Positions 43,185 through 53,204 of a stretch of DNA of 64,000 nucleotides are shown here, in pieces. The notes under the pieces are model-generated. The model was not told where the DNA came from and made no database searches. It was given only the letters and a program-made list of their open reading frames with translations. Position numbers and translations under genes: made by a program. Every line of letters starts with the position of its first letter. Positions within the stretch are counted from its first letter, which is position 1. This DNA is from Bacteroidales bacterium (GTDB taxonomy: Bacteria; Bacteroidota; Bacteroidia; Bacteroidales; ML635J-15). The stretch is from contig JAGCDJ010000027.1 in assembly GCA_017651185.1 (NCBI GenBank), forward strand, positions 62,001 through 126,000, written 5' to 3'.

Positions 43185-44270
43185 ATGGAAAAGGAATTAA
43201 AGTTAATGAAAGGTAACGAAGCTATAGCAGAAGCTGCTATTCGTTACGGGGCAGACGCTTATTTCGGATATCCTATTACTCCGCAGTCGGAAGTAATCGA
43301 ATATTTCATGGAGCAGAACCCAATTGAGAGAACTGGTATGGTTGTATTGCAGGCAGAAAGCGAAGTCGCTGCAATCAATATGGTATATGGTGCCGCAGCA
43401 TGTGGTATGGCTGCAATGACATCTTCGTCAAGCCCGGGCTTCAGTTTGAAGCAGGAAGGTCTTTCGTACATTGCTGGTGCTGAATTGCCCTGCTTGGTAC
43501 TTAACGTTGTTAGAGGTGGACCAGGTCTTGGTACTATCCAGCCGTCACAATCAGACTATTTCCAGTCAACCAAGGGTGGTGGACACGGTGACTACAGACT
43601 TATCGTTCTTGCACCTGCATCGGTTCAGGAAATGTACGACTTCGTACAGATAGGTTTCGACCTTGCTTTCAAGTACCGCAACCCAGTATTGATTCTTTCC
43701 GACGGTATCATCGGTCAGATGATGGAAAAAGTTGAAATTGGACCTCAGAGAGTAAGAAGAACTATGGATGAAGTTATCAAGCAGTGCCCATGGGCTACCA
43801 CAGGCAAGACCGCAAACCGCGAACGCAACATCATAACTTCACTCGACCTCGTAGCATCACGTCAGGAAGAATTCAACCGCAAGCTCGTTAAGAAGTACGA
43901 CACTATCCGCGAAAAGGAAGTTAGATGCGAATGCATCAACTGCGACGATGCTGACTATGTATTCGTAGCATACGGAACATCATCACGTCTTTGCATGAAG
44001 TCTATGGACCTTCTTCGCAAGGAAGGATACAAGGTTGGTTTGGTTCGTCCTATCACTTTGTTCCCATATCCATCAAAGATTATCGCTGGTCTCGCTGAGA
44101 GAGTAAAGGGATTCCTCACAATCGAAATGAGCACCGGACAGATGGTAGAAGACGTAATGCTCGCAGTAAACGGCAAGCGCCCAGTTAAGCACTACGGTCG
44201 TGTTGGCGGCGTTGTTCCGACTCCGGAAGAAATCGTTGACGCAATGAAGAATTTTATGAAAGGAGAATAA
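43185..44270 (+). CDS. vorB: 2-oxoacid:ferredoxin oxidoreductase, alpha subunit (VorB/KorA-like)
   Basis: A 361-residue subunit with the pyrimidine-binding and transketolase C-terminal type domains. It begins LMKGNEAIAEAAIRYGADAYFGYPITPQSE and contains AAINMVYGAAACGMAAMTSSSSPGFSLKQEGLSYIAG, RGGPGLGTIQPSQSDY and a C-terminal VGLVRPITLFPYPSKII. These are typical for subunits annotated as VorB (3-methyl-2-oxobutanoate) in Bacteroides; KorA is a close alternative. Together with beta it binds thiamine diphosphate and oxidises a 2-oxoacid to an acyl-CoA. Confidence 0.9.
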   Translation: MEKELKLMKGNEAIAEAAIRYGADAYFGYPITPQSEVIEYFMEQNPIERTGMVVLQAESEVAAINMVYGAAACGMAAMTSSSSPGFSLKQEGLSYIAGAELPCLVLNVVRGGPGLGTIQPSQSDYFQSTKGGGHGDYRLIVLAPASVQEMYDFVQIGFDLAFKYRNPVLILSDGIIGQMMEKVEIGPQRVRRTMDEVIKQCPWATTGKTANRERNIITSLDLVASRQEEFNRKLVKKYDTIREKEVRCECINCDDADYVFVAYGTSSRLCMKSMDLLRKEGYKVGLVRPITLFPYPSKIIAGLAERVKGFLTIEMSTGQMVEDVMLAVNGKRPVKHYGRVGGVVPTPEEIVDAMKNFMKGE

Positions 44271-44273
44271 GTC

Positions 44274-45098
44274 ATGGCAGAATTAACAATTAACGATATA
44301 ATCAAAGAAGAAAACCTTGTTTACAAGAAAACAAAGGTAATGACCGATAACGTGATGCACTACTGCCCTGGTTGTGGACACGGAACTACCCACCGCCTTG
44401 TTGCTGAAGTTATCGAAGAATTAGGAATTCAGGACAAAACCATCGGTGTTACTCCAGTAGGATGCTCGGTTTTGATGTACAACTACCTCGACATCGACAT
44501 GCAGGAGGCAGCTCACGGTCGTGCACCTGCCATTGCAACCGCTATCAAGAGGGTTATGCCCGACAAGTTCGTATTCACCTATCAGGGCGACGGCGACTTG
44601 GCTGCTATCGGTACTGCCGAAACAATCCACAGCTGCAACAGAGGCGAAAACATCACCATCATATTCGTAAACAATGGTATCTACGGTATGACTGGCGGTC
44701 AGATGGCTCCTACTACACTTGCTGGAATGAAGGCTGTTACCTGCCCACGCGGTCGTGATGTAAACACAATGGGTTACCCACTGCATATCACCGAACTCAT
44801 CGCTCAGTTGCCGAATGTTCGCTTCGTAACACGTCAGTCGGTTCACACTCCTGCAAACGTTCGCAAGGCTAAAGCTGCTATCCGCAGAGCTTTCGAAAAC
44901 CAGAAGGACGGCAAGGGCGGACTTTCTTTCGTAGAAATAGTTTCGAACTGCAACTCAAACTGGAAGATGACCGCTGTTGATGCAAACAAGTGGATGGAAG
45001 AAAACACCTTCAAGGAGTACCCACTCGGCGACATTAAGATCGACTGGGAAATTCAGGAAGGCAAGATCAGTTTAAGAAACAGGAAGTTGGACTACTAA
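44274..45098 (+). CDS. vorA: 2-oxoacid:ferredoxin oxidoreductase, beta (TPP-binding) subunit
   Basis: A 274-residue thiamine-diphosphate-binding subunit. The TPP/Mg motif is GDGDLAAIGTAETIHSCNRGENITIIFVNN (GDG to NN, about 102-131), followed by YGMTGGQMAPTT. An N-terminal YCPGCGHGT may help form an iron-sulphur or substrate loop. The start ATG is three bases after the alpha-subunit stop. Length and motifs are complete. Confidence 0.92.
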   Translation: MAELTINDIIKEENLVYKKTKVMTDNVMHYCPGCGHGTTHRLVAEVIEELGIQDKTIGVTPVGCSVLMYNYLDIDMQEAAHGRAPAIATAIKRVMPDKFVFTYQGDGDLAAIGTAETIHSCNRGENITIIFVNNGIYGMTGGQMAPTTLAGMKAVTCPRGRDVNTMGYPLHITELIAQLPNVRFVTRQSVHTPANVRKAKAAIRRAFENQKDGKGGLSFVEIVSNCNSNWKMTAVDANKWMEENTFKEYPLGDIKIDWEIQEGKISLRNRKLDY

Positions 45099-45111
45099 AA
45101 ATTCAAAGATC

Positions 45112-45654
45112 ATGACAGAAGAAATAATTATAGCAGGATTTGGTGGACAAGGAGTCCTCTCGATGGGTAAGATTTTGGCATACTCTGGACTTATGCAGGG
45201 ACAGGAAATCGCATGGATGCCTTCCTACGGACCAGAAATGAGAGGCGGAACATCAAACGTTACCGTCATCATCAGCGACGAAAGAGTAAGCTCTCCTATC
45301 CTCACCCAGTACGACACGGTTATCGTTCTTAACCAGCAGTCGATGGACAAGTTTGAAAGCACTGTAAAGCCCGGCGGAACATTGATTTTCGACCCGAACG
45401 GAATCACTAAGATGCCGACCCGCAAGGATATCAACATCTACAAGATTGAAGCTGCACAGTTGGCATCCGACATGGGCAACCAGAAGGTTTTCAACATGAT
45501 AGTTCTCGGTGCTTTCCTCAAGGTAAGACCTATCGTAGACAACAAGTATGTTGAAGAAGGTTTGAGGCACTCACTTCCAGAACGCGCCCACAAGCTTATT
45601 CCATTGAACATGGAAGCTATCGAAAAGGGTAAGAATGAAGTTGTAAAGATGTAA
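45112..45654 (+). CDS. vorC: 2-oxoacid:ferredoxin oxidoreductase, gamma subunit
   Basis: A 180-residue subunit of the gamma (pyruvate ferredoxin/flavodoxin oxidoreductase catalytic domain) type. It has IIIAGFGGQGVLSMGKILAYSG at the N-terminus and SYGPEMRGGTSNVTVIISDERVSSP near 45. It completes the four-subunit enzyme. A strong terminator follows directly, marking the end of the operon. Confidence 0.92.
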   Translation: MTEEIIIAGFGGQGVLSMGKILAYSGLMQGQEIAWMPSYGPEMRGGTSNVTVIISDERVSSPILTQYDTVIVLNQQSMDKFESTVKPGGTLIFDPNGITKMPTRKDINIYKIEAAQLASDMGNQKVFNMIVLGAFLKVRPIVDNKYVEEGLRHSLPERAHKLIPLNMEAIEKGKNEVVKM

Positions 45655-45673
45655 TTCAAAACAATTTCAATAT

Positions 45674-45701
45674 AAAAGCCACTCGAAAGGGTGGCTTTTT
45701 T
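45674..45701 (+). terminator. Terminator of the oxidoreductase operon
   Basis: AAAAGCCAC (45674-45682) pairs with GTGGCTTTT (45691-45699), followed by two more T residues. Confidence 0.9.
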
Positions 45702-45796
45702 GTTTGTCACAATATTCTAGGCAAGAATCTTTTTGAAGGATAATTTTGTGTAACACCACAACATTTAAATTCGCGTAGGGTTTCAATTTTCAATTA

Positions 45797-45844
45797 GCGC
45801 AAAACATTGAGGCGCAAGACATTGAGGGCGCAAAGCATTGCGCC
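45797..45844. repeat. Three copies of a 15-16-base repeat
   Basis: Copies are GCGCAAAACATTGAG (45797-45811), GCGCAAGACATTGAGG (45812-45827) and GCGCAAAGCATTGCGCC (45828-45844). The last copy can also fold on itself (GGCGC...GCGCC). It lies between the oxidoreductase terminator and the polysaccharide locus. Confidence 0.85.
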
Positions 45845-45851
45845 ACTATAA

Positions 45852-46958
45852 TTAACTATTAAACAGTTCCTCGAATTTACTTACAACATTCCTAATATGA
45901 TAATCCTCTAGATTCTCTATTTTAAGAGCAGACGAATAATCACCATTCATAAAGGCATCTATCTGCTTTTTGTCTGGATTCTGAGGATTGACATCCATAA
46001 TAGGTCTGCCAGCAATACCATAATCTATAAGTTTGCTCGGCAATTGATTGGGGCTATTAACATTACTTATATTCACAAGGAAATCCATCCCGCTCATTAT
46101 ATCAATCAAATCTTTTCGCGGGACAGGGTTCTTTATTATCAACTTGCCCATTAATCTATCTTTATAATCAACCAACAGATTATCAAACCTCGTATATACA
46201 TAAAAACGGAAATCTCGATTTATACTACAAAGATAATCCAAAAACAACTTCGGATTTCTTATGTCGGGATAAAACATTCCTGCAAAAGCGAAAGTAGGTA
46301 CTTCATTAGTCACCTTTTTTTGCCCGATAGCATCCAAATCGAAATCAAATCCCTGTGGAATTACCCTTATTTTATTCCTATATTCTGGATAATAAGCATC
46401 CTTGGCATTTTCTATAGGGACAGTTATATAATCACATTCCTCGCAAAAAAAACGTTCATATTTTGCATATCGTGGCAAATGTTCCTTTGTCTTTCCATTT
46501 TTCATGAAAGGATCACCGCAATCAGCCACCCAACATTTTGGAAATTTCTCTGGATACTTCTTTTTGGCATTCGCACAACCCCAGTGAATATGATGCGGTA
46601 CAGCTATCGATATCAAAGCATCGTATTGGATTTCGGTAGCAATTATCTTAGGAATCCTGTGATAAAATTCAAACAACGGAAATTCAAATTTCCTAAACAA
46701 TCTTCCACTTATCTTGTCAATGAAATTTCTTTTAGCAGGACCATCGCTACATGTTGGTGACAACTCCCAGTGTATAGGAATATTTTTAACCTTTATTCCA
46801 TACTCGTACTCAAAATTAGAGTAATCATATTTTCCAAGGACTGCATATACTGTAACTTCGTGTCCACGACGAGCCAATTCTTTTACAAGCTCAGTGCTGC
46901 GTATAGAACGAGGTGTCTGAATTGGGAAAATATGCTGGGTTATTACCAGAATCTTCAT
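45852..46958 (-). CDS. Glycosyltransferase, GT4-like
   Basis: A 368-residue GT-B glycosyltransferase, cytoplasmic or peripheral to the inner membrane. It begins KILVITQHIFPIQTPRSIRSTELVKELARRGHEVTVYA. The second half has VPTFAFAGMFYPDIRNPKLFLDYL and FLVNISNVNSPNQLPSKLIDYGIAGRPIM in the region that holds the sugar-nucleotide site. The donor and acceptor are unknown. It is the last gene of the minus-strand polysaccharide locus, four bases after wecB. Confidence 0.83.
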   Translation of the reverse strand: MKILVITQHIFPIQTPRSIRSTELVKELARRGHEVTVYAVLGKYDYSNFEYEYGIKVKNIPIHWELSPTCSDGPAKRNFIDKISGRLFRKFEFPLFEFYHRIPKIIATEIQYDALISIAVPHHIHWGCANAKKKYPEKFPKCWVADCGDPFMKNGKTKEHLPRYAKYERFFCEECDYITVPIENAKDAYYPEYRNKIRVIPQGFDFDLDAIGQKKVTNEVPTFAFAGMFYPDIRNPKLFLDYLCSINRDFRFYVYTRFDNLLVDYKDRLMGKLIIKNPVPRKDLIDIMSGMDFLVNISNVNSPNQLPSKLIDYGIAGRPIMDVNPQNPDKKQIDAFMNGDYSSALKIENLEDYHIRNVVSKFEELFNS

Positions 46959-46961
46959 AAT

Positions 46962-48056
46962 TTATCGGCTGAATTCTTTCAATATTACATCAACAATTCT
47001 TTCTGCCGTCTTACCATCCCACATTTTTGGAATTCCACCTTGCTTCCATTTGCCATCAAACAAATTTTTCAATGCAGGAATTAAATTTCGAGGATTGGTT
47101 CCTATAAGTTCATTGCTACCAACCGTGCATGTTTCCATTCTCTCTGTATTGTCGCGTAATGTCATGCATGGAATATGCATTATGGTCGTTTCCTCAGTGA
47201 TGCCGCCAGAATCGGTAATTACAGCCATGGAATGCTTTATTGAATATATAAATTCCAGATAACCAAGAGGTTTTACAAACCTTATATTTGCAAAATTATA
47301 ATCGGCACCTTTCAGGCGCTGTTCTGTTCGCGGATGAATAGGGAATACAACTGGAACTCCATTAACATTGCTATCAATAGTTGACAATACATCAACAAGA
47401 TTATTAGTATCATCCACATTGTTGGGACGATGCAATGTCAGTATTATATACTTACTATCCTGCAAGTTTAGTTCATCAAAGATTTCTGGACGGCGCAACC
47501 TTGGCTGATTTGCCAGCAAACTATCAATCATTACATTGCCGACAAAAAATACCTTCTCGTCAGGGACTCCGTTTTTCTTCAGGTTTTCTTTTGCGAAGTC
47601 GGATGTAATGAAAAAATAGTCGGCAAGACTATCAGTAACTATCCTATTTATTTCCTCAGGCATAGACATGTCAAAGGAACGGATTCCCGCCTCGACATGA
47701 GCCAACTGGATACCCATTTTCTTTGCTACGATAGAACAAGCCATTGTCGATGTCACATCGCCAACAACAAGAACCAAATCCGTTGGATGGTCCATCAAAT
47801 ATTTTTCAAAGGCGACCATTATTGAAGCCGTCTGTTCTGCCTGCGTACCGCTACCTGCAGCAAGATTGACATCTGGCTCCGGAATATTCAGTTCCTCGAA
47901 AAATAGTCCGCTCATAAGCTTGTCATAATGCTGACCTGTATGTACAAGACTATACTGAATGTCAGCACCTTCCGACTGCTTTTTCTTTATCGCATTAATT
48001 ATCGGACTTATCTTTATAAAATTTGGTCTCGCGCCTGCTATAAGTGTTATATGCAT
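46962..48056 (-). CDS. wecB: UDP-N-acetylglucosamine 2-epimerase (non-hydrolysing)
   Basis: Converts UDP-GlcNAc to UDP-ManNAc for surface polysaccharide. The 364 residues have the family motifs ARPNFIKISPII near the N-terminus, VHTGQHYD, VVGDVTSTMACSIVAKKMGIQLAHVEAGIRS, ITDSGGITEE and LRDNTERMET. Length is normal. A full consensus promoter lies about 60 bases upstream. It leads a two-gene unit with the GT4-like gene. Confidence 0.94.
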   Translation of the reverse strand: MHITLIAGARPNFIKISPIINAIKKKQSEGADIQYSLVHTGQHYDKLMSGLFFEELNIPEPDVNLAAGSGTQAEQTASIMVAFEKYLMDHPTDLVLVVGDVTSTMACSIVAKKMGIQLAHVEAGIRSFDMSMPEEINRIVTDSLADYFFITSDFAKENLKKNGVPDEKVFFVGNVMIDSLLANQPRLRRPEIFDELNLQDSKYIILTLHRPNNVDDTNNLVDVLSTIDSNVNGVPVVFPIHPRTEQRLKGADYNFANIRFVKPLGYLEFIYSIKHSMAVITDSGGITEETTIMHIPCMTLRDNTERMETCTVGSNELIGTNPRNLIPALKNLFDGKWKQGGIPKMWDGKTAERIVDVILKEFSR

Positions 48057-48118
48057 ATATTACTTCTTAAAAAAACAGAAAATATCGTCATCTGATTTCA
48101 TCACAAATTACGACAACG

Positions 48119-48149
48119 CAAAGTTATAAAATCAAAACAATACTACAAA
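48119..48149 (-). promoter_or_regulatory. Promoter of wecB
   Basis: On the minus strand TTTG (48146-48149), 19 bases, TAACTTTG (48119-48126), full consensus at both elements. Confidence 0.75.
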
Positions 48150-48175
48150 GAATGGGAAAAAGTCATTTCTTTGTT

Positions 48176-49099
48176 TTATACAATATCCGCCTTTATTGTG
48201 TTAACACTCTCCCTTATTTTCATTATAGAATCACATAAGTCATTTGTAAAACTATATGAATCTTCTGTGACAAAATGATTTCCATCTATTGTATATTTAT
48301 ATATATCGCTATTGCCCTTACAATTTATGTATGAAATTCCATGTCGTTCTGCAATAGTTTCCATTCGATCATCAAATTCGGGGAATGCGGAATCCTCCAA
48401 CTCTCTTATATAATCAGCGGTTGGCAATCTTACCATATAAACGTTCCCATGTTTTTTTAATAAATCAATGGTTTTATTTAAATATTCTAGTCTATGCGGC
48501 GATATTTTTTCTTTAGCCTGCGAATTATTAAAAGTAGCAATCATTGTCTTTTTATTATTTTCGGATCCTATGGAATCGTATGGTGCATATAATTCCAAAA
48601 AGCCATCACTATGGACTTTTGATGTAAAAATATGATATATCGGATTATTTATCTCATTGAAAATATACTGATAATTAATAATCGGAGCAGACACATCAGT
48701 TACTTCCTTTAATAATTTTTCTCTGACAAATGACTCATTTCCATTCTCATCAAATACAGAATTTATGCTAGTCGGATCAACTGCAAGTATAAATAAACCA
48801 TCCGAACTTCTTTTGTCCAATTTATTATCTATACTATTATAATATGTTAACCCCCACCTGCTTTGGTGTCCATTGAATGCATAATTATAGATATTTACAC
48901 CTTTTAATCGACTATTTATTACATCAGGTCTTATACCAATATTTGCCCTTGATGTTCCAAGGATCATAGATGCCTGCTCTCCTGTTATAAATTTATTATA
49001 ATAAGGATCAATGTACGCATTACAAGTAATGTATATTAACGATAGCGCAATAAACGAAATCATTAACTCTAATAATATTTCAATCAAAAACCTTTTCAT
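48176..49099 (-). CDS. Membrane-anchored SGNH-like protein, MBOAT partner
   Basis: A 307-residue protein not named with certainty. One N-terminal membrane segment (about 8-27) precedes an extracytoplasmic domain. MILGTSRANIGIRPDVI near 45 resembles the nucleophile block of SGNH-type hydrolases such as DltD and AlgJ, and TIDGNHFV near 280 resembles block V (DxxH). This is the usual shape of the partner of an MBOAT O-acyltransferase, and its ATG lies one base after the MBOAT stop. It would transfer or trim acyl groups on an exported glycan. Confidence 0.62.
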   Translation of the reverse strand: MKRFLIEILLELMISFIALSLIYITCNAYIDPYYNKFITGEQASMILGTSRANIGIRPDVINSRLKGVNIYNYAFNGHQSRWGLTYYNSIDNKLDKRSSDGLFILAVDPTSINSVFDENGNESFVREKLLKEVTDVSAPIINYQYIFNEINNPIYHIFTSKVHSDGFLELYAPYDSIGSENNKKTMIATFNNSQAKEKISPHRLEYLNKTIDLLKKHGNVYMVRLPTADYIRELEDSAFPEFDDRMETIAERHGISYINCKGNSDIYKYTIDGNHFVTEDSYSFTNDLCDSIMKIRESVNTIKADIV

Positions 49100-49100
49100 G

Positions 49101-50591
49101 TCAGAACTGGAAATAAATGAATGCTTTTGGTGCCGTTCTCATAAAAAATATAATCAATATTATTAATGTATATACAAGATAACGATATATATATGGTAAT
49201 TTTCCAACCCTAAACAATCCATGTGATTCTTGTCGATTTAACCATTCTACAACTATTAATATTACGATAAATGGAACTACTATCAAATCCCGTTTAGATA
49301 TAGACGGAATTGTAAACAAACTAGAATCGAATAATCCACAAATATAATACCATGCATCAGTTATGGTTCCAGCACGAAATATAATCCATCCCACTACTAC
49401 CAACATAAAAGTTATCAGCATCATACATCCTTCCTTAACACTTGGCAACAGTCTATCTTCAGCAACCACATTAGTGTATCTACGGTTCTTGCCCAAAAGT
49501 ATCAAAGGACAAAATAGTAATGCATGAAAGGCTCCCCACGCTATAAAAGTCCAATTTGCGCCATGCCACAATCCACTCAACAAGAATATAACAAAGGTGT
49601 TGCGAATAATCTTTATCTTTGTAGTACGACTGCCCCCAAGCGGAATGTAAACATAATCGCGGAACCATGTGTTGAGCGAGATGTGCCACCTACGCCAGAA
49701 CTCTGCTATGTCTCGGCTAAAATATGGAACATTGAAATTGCGCATTAACTTTATCCCGAACAAATTGGCTGTACCAATGGCAATATCACTGTAGCCAGAA
49801 AAATCACCATAAATCTGGAACGTGAAAAACAGAGCGCCTACCAGAAGCGAACTCGCCGGCATATTAGCATAGTCGGAAAAAACTTGGTCAACCACTATTG
49901 CACAATTATCAGCAATAACGACCTTCTTGAAAAGCCCCCACAATATCTGCCTGCTTCCATCTATTGCTAAATTATAGTCAAACTCACGTTTCTTCAGGAA
50001 CTGCGGCAACAAGTTGGTCGCCCTTTCAATTGGACCAGCAACTAACTGCGGAAAAAACGATATGAAAGCAAAGAACGCTACAATATCCTTGGTTGGTTCT
50101 ATTTTATGTCTATATACATCAATCGAATAACTTAATGCCTGAAATGTATAGAACGATATGCCAACTGGAAGTATAATATTTAACAAGATTCCATCAGAAG
50201 CCAAACCGAAAAGTCTTGCAAATTCTGTTACAAAAAAATCGTAATACTTGAATGTTGCCAGAATAGCAAGGTTTATGGCAATATTGATTGCTGCTATTAA
50301 TTTCCGCTTTCTTACAATTTGTAAACCAACATCATATTCATCCGCAACTTTTAATTGTTCTACCTTACGCATCAAAATGCCACTTAACCATGAACACAAT
50401 GTTGTAAGCGCTATTAGCAACAAAAATCGCCAGTCCCACCATCCATAGAAAACATAGCTTGCCACCACAACAAAGGCATTCTGCAATATCAACTTATGCT
50501 TATACTTGCCAAGAAATTTGTCAAAAACAAACCAGTATAACAGAAATACGACTGGCAAAAAAATGAGGAATTCTATTGAATTAAAAAGCAT
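49101..50591 (-). CDS. MBOAT family O-acyltransferase
   Basis: A 496-residue polytopic inner-membrane protein of the alginate-O-acetyltransferase AlgI type. Signature [25 protein letters not shown] near 300 and the conserved catalytic His in [17 protein letters not shown] near 340 are present. It would move acetyl or another acyl group across the membrane to a periplasmic glycan with the SGNH-like partner just downstream. A TACTTTTG -7 box lies at 50612-50619. Confidence 0.93.
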   Translation of the reverse strand: MLFNSIEFLIFLPVVFLLYWFVFDKFLGKYKHKLILQNAFVVVASYVFYGWWDWRFLLLIALTTLCSWLSGILMRKVEQLKVADEYDVGLQIVRKRKLIAAINIAINLAILATFKYYDFFVTEFARLFGLASDGILLNIILPVGISFYTFQALSYSIDVYRHKIEPTKDIVAFFAFISFFPQLVAGPIERATNLLPQFLKKREFDYNLAIDGSRQILWGLFKKVVIADNCAIVVDQVFSDYANMPASSLLVGALFFTFQIYGDFSGYSDIAIGTANLFGIKLMRNFNVPYFSRDIAEFWRRWHISLNTWFRDYVYIPLGGSRTTKIKIIRNTFVIFLLSGLWHGANWTFIAWGAFHALLFCPLILLGKNRRYTNVVAEDRLLPSVKEGCMMLITFMLVVVGWIIFRAGTITDAWYYICGLFDSSLFTIPSISKRDLIVVPFIVILIVVEWLNRQESHGLFRVGKLPYIYRYLVYTLIILIIFFMRTAPKAFIYFQF

Positions 50592-50611
50592 CTGATTTCG
50601 TTTAATATGTG

Positions 50612-50619
50612 CAAAAGTA
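50612..50619 (-). promoter_or_regulatory. -7 box for the MBOAT/SGNH pair
   Basis: The minus strand reads TACTTTTG, a full TAnnTTTG match about 21 bases before the MBOAT start. A TTTG lies 16 bases upstream, closer than usual. Confidence 0.45.
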
Positions 50620-50654
50620 CGCGTTTTATTTAGAACAAAAAAGGAAAAAGAAAA

Positions 50655-51896
50655 TTACCTTATCAGCAAATATGCAAACTCCCCATAATTCTTAACAGCT
50701 TCGTAGTTCTCTCTCCAAAAATCGTATGCCCTGCGCCTATACGCTTGTCTCTTAGCTTCATCAAGATTTATATACGCTTCAACCTTTTGCACGACCTCAT
50801 AGTCATTAAAATCAGCAGGCACAAGGAATCCATTTTCATTGTTCACTGCTTCCGCTGTTCCTCCAACATCTGTAGCTACAACTGGTATTCCCGCCGACAA
50901 GGCCTCCATTATGCTTACAGGAATTCCTTCCGATGAACTTAAATTTATGAATAAATCGACATAATTATTGGCATAGAAATCCAATATTTCATTATTCGGC
51001 ACAATACCCTTAAATTCAAAATCTACATCTGGCAATTTACTTTCAGCCAAGGCATATATTTCGGAACGAAGCTTACCATCGCCGAAATGTATCCACCTCA
51101 ACCCCTTAACTTTAAGTTCCGACAGAACATTTATTATTCTATCAACCTGTTTTACTGGAGTTAATGTACTGCAAGAACAAATCAAGATTTCATTGTTCGC
51201 TTTTTCAAACAATGGTTTCCTATCATTTATTTTGCCCAGATACGAAACCGAAATCTTACTATTTGATGCGGGTTTTACATATTCATAAAAATATTTCTTA
51301 CCTGCTTCGGATATTGAAATTGTATTTGACAAATTGTCAAGTATGAACTTCTTGAACGGCAAATAGGGAATTATATTCTTATCAGCGAACACATCCCACC
51401 TGTGCGCTCTTGCAACACATTTCAAATTCGAGTTCTCCCTCCTCAACATAGCCAATGCCAACGCCTTGTAGTCGTGCCAATAGGAATAGAACACGCAGTT
51501 TGCCATATCAATATTTTTTTCTTTGCACATGCTGACAAGTTCCTTTTTCAGGTTTGTTGCCCGATGAACATCCACATACATAATCTTGAATGCACTTAAC
51601 CAATATTTCAATGGCAGTTTTTTCAAAGCAAAGAAAAACTCGGATATAAACATAGGCTTAAATATCCGGAATATTGATTTAAGCTTGCCTACTTCATTTT
51701 TTTGCCGAGAGAAAGAAATAACCTCGGCATTATCGGGAACAAAGCGGTTCAGATTTTTACCAGTATCGGCAGATGCAGTACATACCAGAACCTTGTCAAA
51801 TTTAGGTGCAATAACGCGCATTTCGTCATCGATGAAAAACTCACCAGCCGAAAGCGGATAACTATCGCAAAGAAGCATGAGGGTTTTACGTTTCAT
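50655..51896 (-). CDS. Glycosyltransferase, GT4-like
   Basis: A 413-residue GT-B glycosyltransferase. The C-terminal half has the GT4 signature: LICSCSTLTPVKQVDRIINVLSEL, GIVPNNEILDFYANNYVDLFINLSSSEGIPVSIMEALSAGIPVVATDVGGTAEAV with the ExxxxxxxE motif. The substrate is unknown. It is the first gene after a DUF4143 ATPase gene that sits at 51898, with two bases between. Confidence 0.88.
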   Translation of the reverse strand: MKRKTLMLLCDSYPLSAGEFFIDDEMRVIAPKFDKVLVCTASADTGKNLNRFVPDNAEVISFSRQKNEVGKLKSIFRIFKPMFISEFFFALKKLPLKYWLSAFKIMYVDVHRATNLKKELVSMCKEKNIDMANCVFYSYWHDYKALALAMLRRENSNLKCVARAHRWDVFADKNIIPYLPFKKFILDNLSNTISISEAGKKYFYEYVKPASNSKISVSYLGKINDRKPLFEKANNEILICSCSTLTPVKQVDRIINVLSELKVKGLRWIHFGDGKLRSEIYALAESKLPDVDFEFKGIVPNNEILDFYANNYVDLFINLSSSEGIPVSIMEALSAGIPVVATDVGGTAEAVNNENGFLVPADFNDYEVVQKVEAYINLDEAKRQAYRRRAYDFWRENYEAVKNYGEFAYLLIR

Positions 51897-51897
51897 A

Positions 51898-53151
51898 TCA
51901 ACCTAAAAAATATGCCGCGCTAACAGCAGTTATTGAATCCGAGAATTGATGTGTCTGATTGTCATTAGATAGCAAAAAAGAATGTAAAAGTGGTTTGTCG
52001 AGAAACTCCTGCAAATTGCGCAAATGACGCGCATCGGTTGGTGAAACGTGCTCAGCCATCTTAATCTCGAAAGCGTAATAACCCTCTGGCAGTTCCACCA
52101 GCAAATCGACTTCCCTGCCATCGTGAGTGCGAAGATGGTAAAACGATGCCTGCTTCAGTAGATTCTTGGTTTGCTTGTAGATTTCAGATACGACAAGACT
52201 CTCAAACTCATTGCCAGTCATACCGCCACGCTTACCAAGTACGGCTTGCACCACACCCCAGTCGACATAATGGATTTTAGAAGCTTTTACCAAACGCTTA
52301 TTCAAGTTATGCGCCCATGCAGGCAAGGTAATAGTTTGATAACTAACATTAAGATATTCAATATACCGTTGAACTGTATTTACAGACACTGCAATACCAC
52401 TTGCTAAAGAAGCATAATTAACCAATTGTGCAGTCTGAGCCGCCAATGCTTTTTGTAACTTTGTGAAAGGTTCCAAGTCGCGTAGCATTGCCAAATCTTG
52501 AATATCCCTCTCGAGATATGTACGTATATAGTTATGAAGCCACAAATAGCGTTGCTCGTTGCTCATTGACTCATCAACCAATGCGGGATACCCGCCGAAT
52601 TGCAGATAATAGGTCCACCATTTGGAAATCTCGGCCATCTGTGGATGAAAGAGAAATGAAGGTAAGAAATCGCAGTTTTGTGTTGGGTTACGCAAGATGG
52701 TCTGCCAAAGAGAATCTGTAACCTCATCGTCCATTGATGAAGTCTGCATCTCTCTCAATGTCAAAGGATACATATCAATTATCACACATCGCCCAGCTAG
52801 ACTCTCATTGACCTTTTTGAGCAAAAGGATTTGACTTGATCCCAATAGAAGATAACGTACATCAGGAAACTGATCGTAAGTGGCCTTTATGCTCTCGACC
52901 AACGAAGGTTCTTTCTGAATCTCATCAAGAGCAGCTTTCGGATATAGCGAATGCCACTGCTCGGCAGTAATGTTCAAAAACTGCCCAACCTTTACAGGAT
53001 CTTCTATCGACAAATAGCGGTACTCGGGCAAACATTGCTGCACCAACATAGTTTTTCCTACTTGTCTTGCCCCTGTCAACACAAGTATTCTTCCTATTTT
53101 TTTATCCTTCAGCTGACCGATAACCTGCAATATCTTTCGAGCCTTATCCAT
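51898..53151 (-). CDS. AAA-type ATPase with DUF4143 domain (second of three)
   Basis: A 417-residue ATPase of the same superfamily as the one at 38756. Walker A TGARQVGKT, Walker B ALDEIQKEP, sensor-like VRYLLLGSSQILLLKKVNESLAGR, and the DUF4143 C-terminus with IHYVDWGVVQAVL and DGREVDLLVELPEGYYAFEIKMAEH are visible. The frame extends to 53220, but that leader covers part of the palindrome cluster. The ATG at 53151 (MDKARK) is preferred. It separates glycosyltransferase genes in a polysaccharide locus and has no evident glycan role. Confidence 0.88.
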   Translation of the reverse strand: MDKARKILQVIGQLKDKKIGRILVLTGARQVGKTMLVQQCLPEYRYLSIEDPVKVGQFLNITAEQWHSLYPKAALDEIQKEPSLVESIKATYDQFPDVRYLLLGSSQILLLKKVNESLAGRCVIIDMYPLTLREMQTSSMDDEVTDSLWQTILRNPTQNCDFLPSFLFHPQMAEISKWWTYYLQFGGYPALVDESMSNEQRYLWLHNYIRTYLERDIQDLAMLRDLEPFTKLQKALAAQTAQLVNYASLASGIAVSVNTVQRYIEYLNVSYQTITLPAWAHNLNKRLVKASKIHYVDWGVVQAVLGKRGGMTGNEFESLVVSEIYKQTKNLLKQASFYHLRTHDGREVDLLVELPEGYYAFEIKMAEHVSPTDARHLRNLQEFLDKPLLHSFLLSNDNQTHQFSDSITAVSAAYFLG

Positions 53152-53204
53152 CGTTCCCAAATTTTCTGCAAATATAATTGTTTTAATAATTCCATAATAA
53201 ATTA

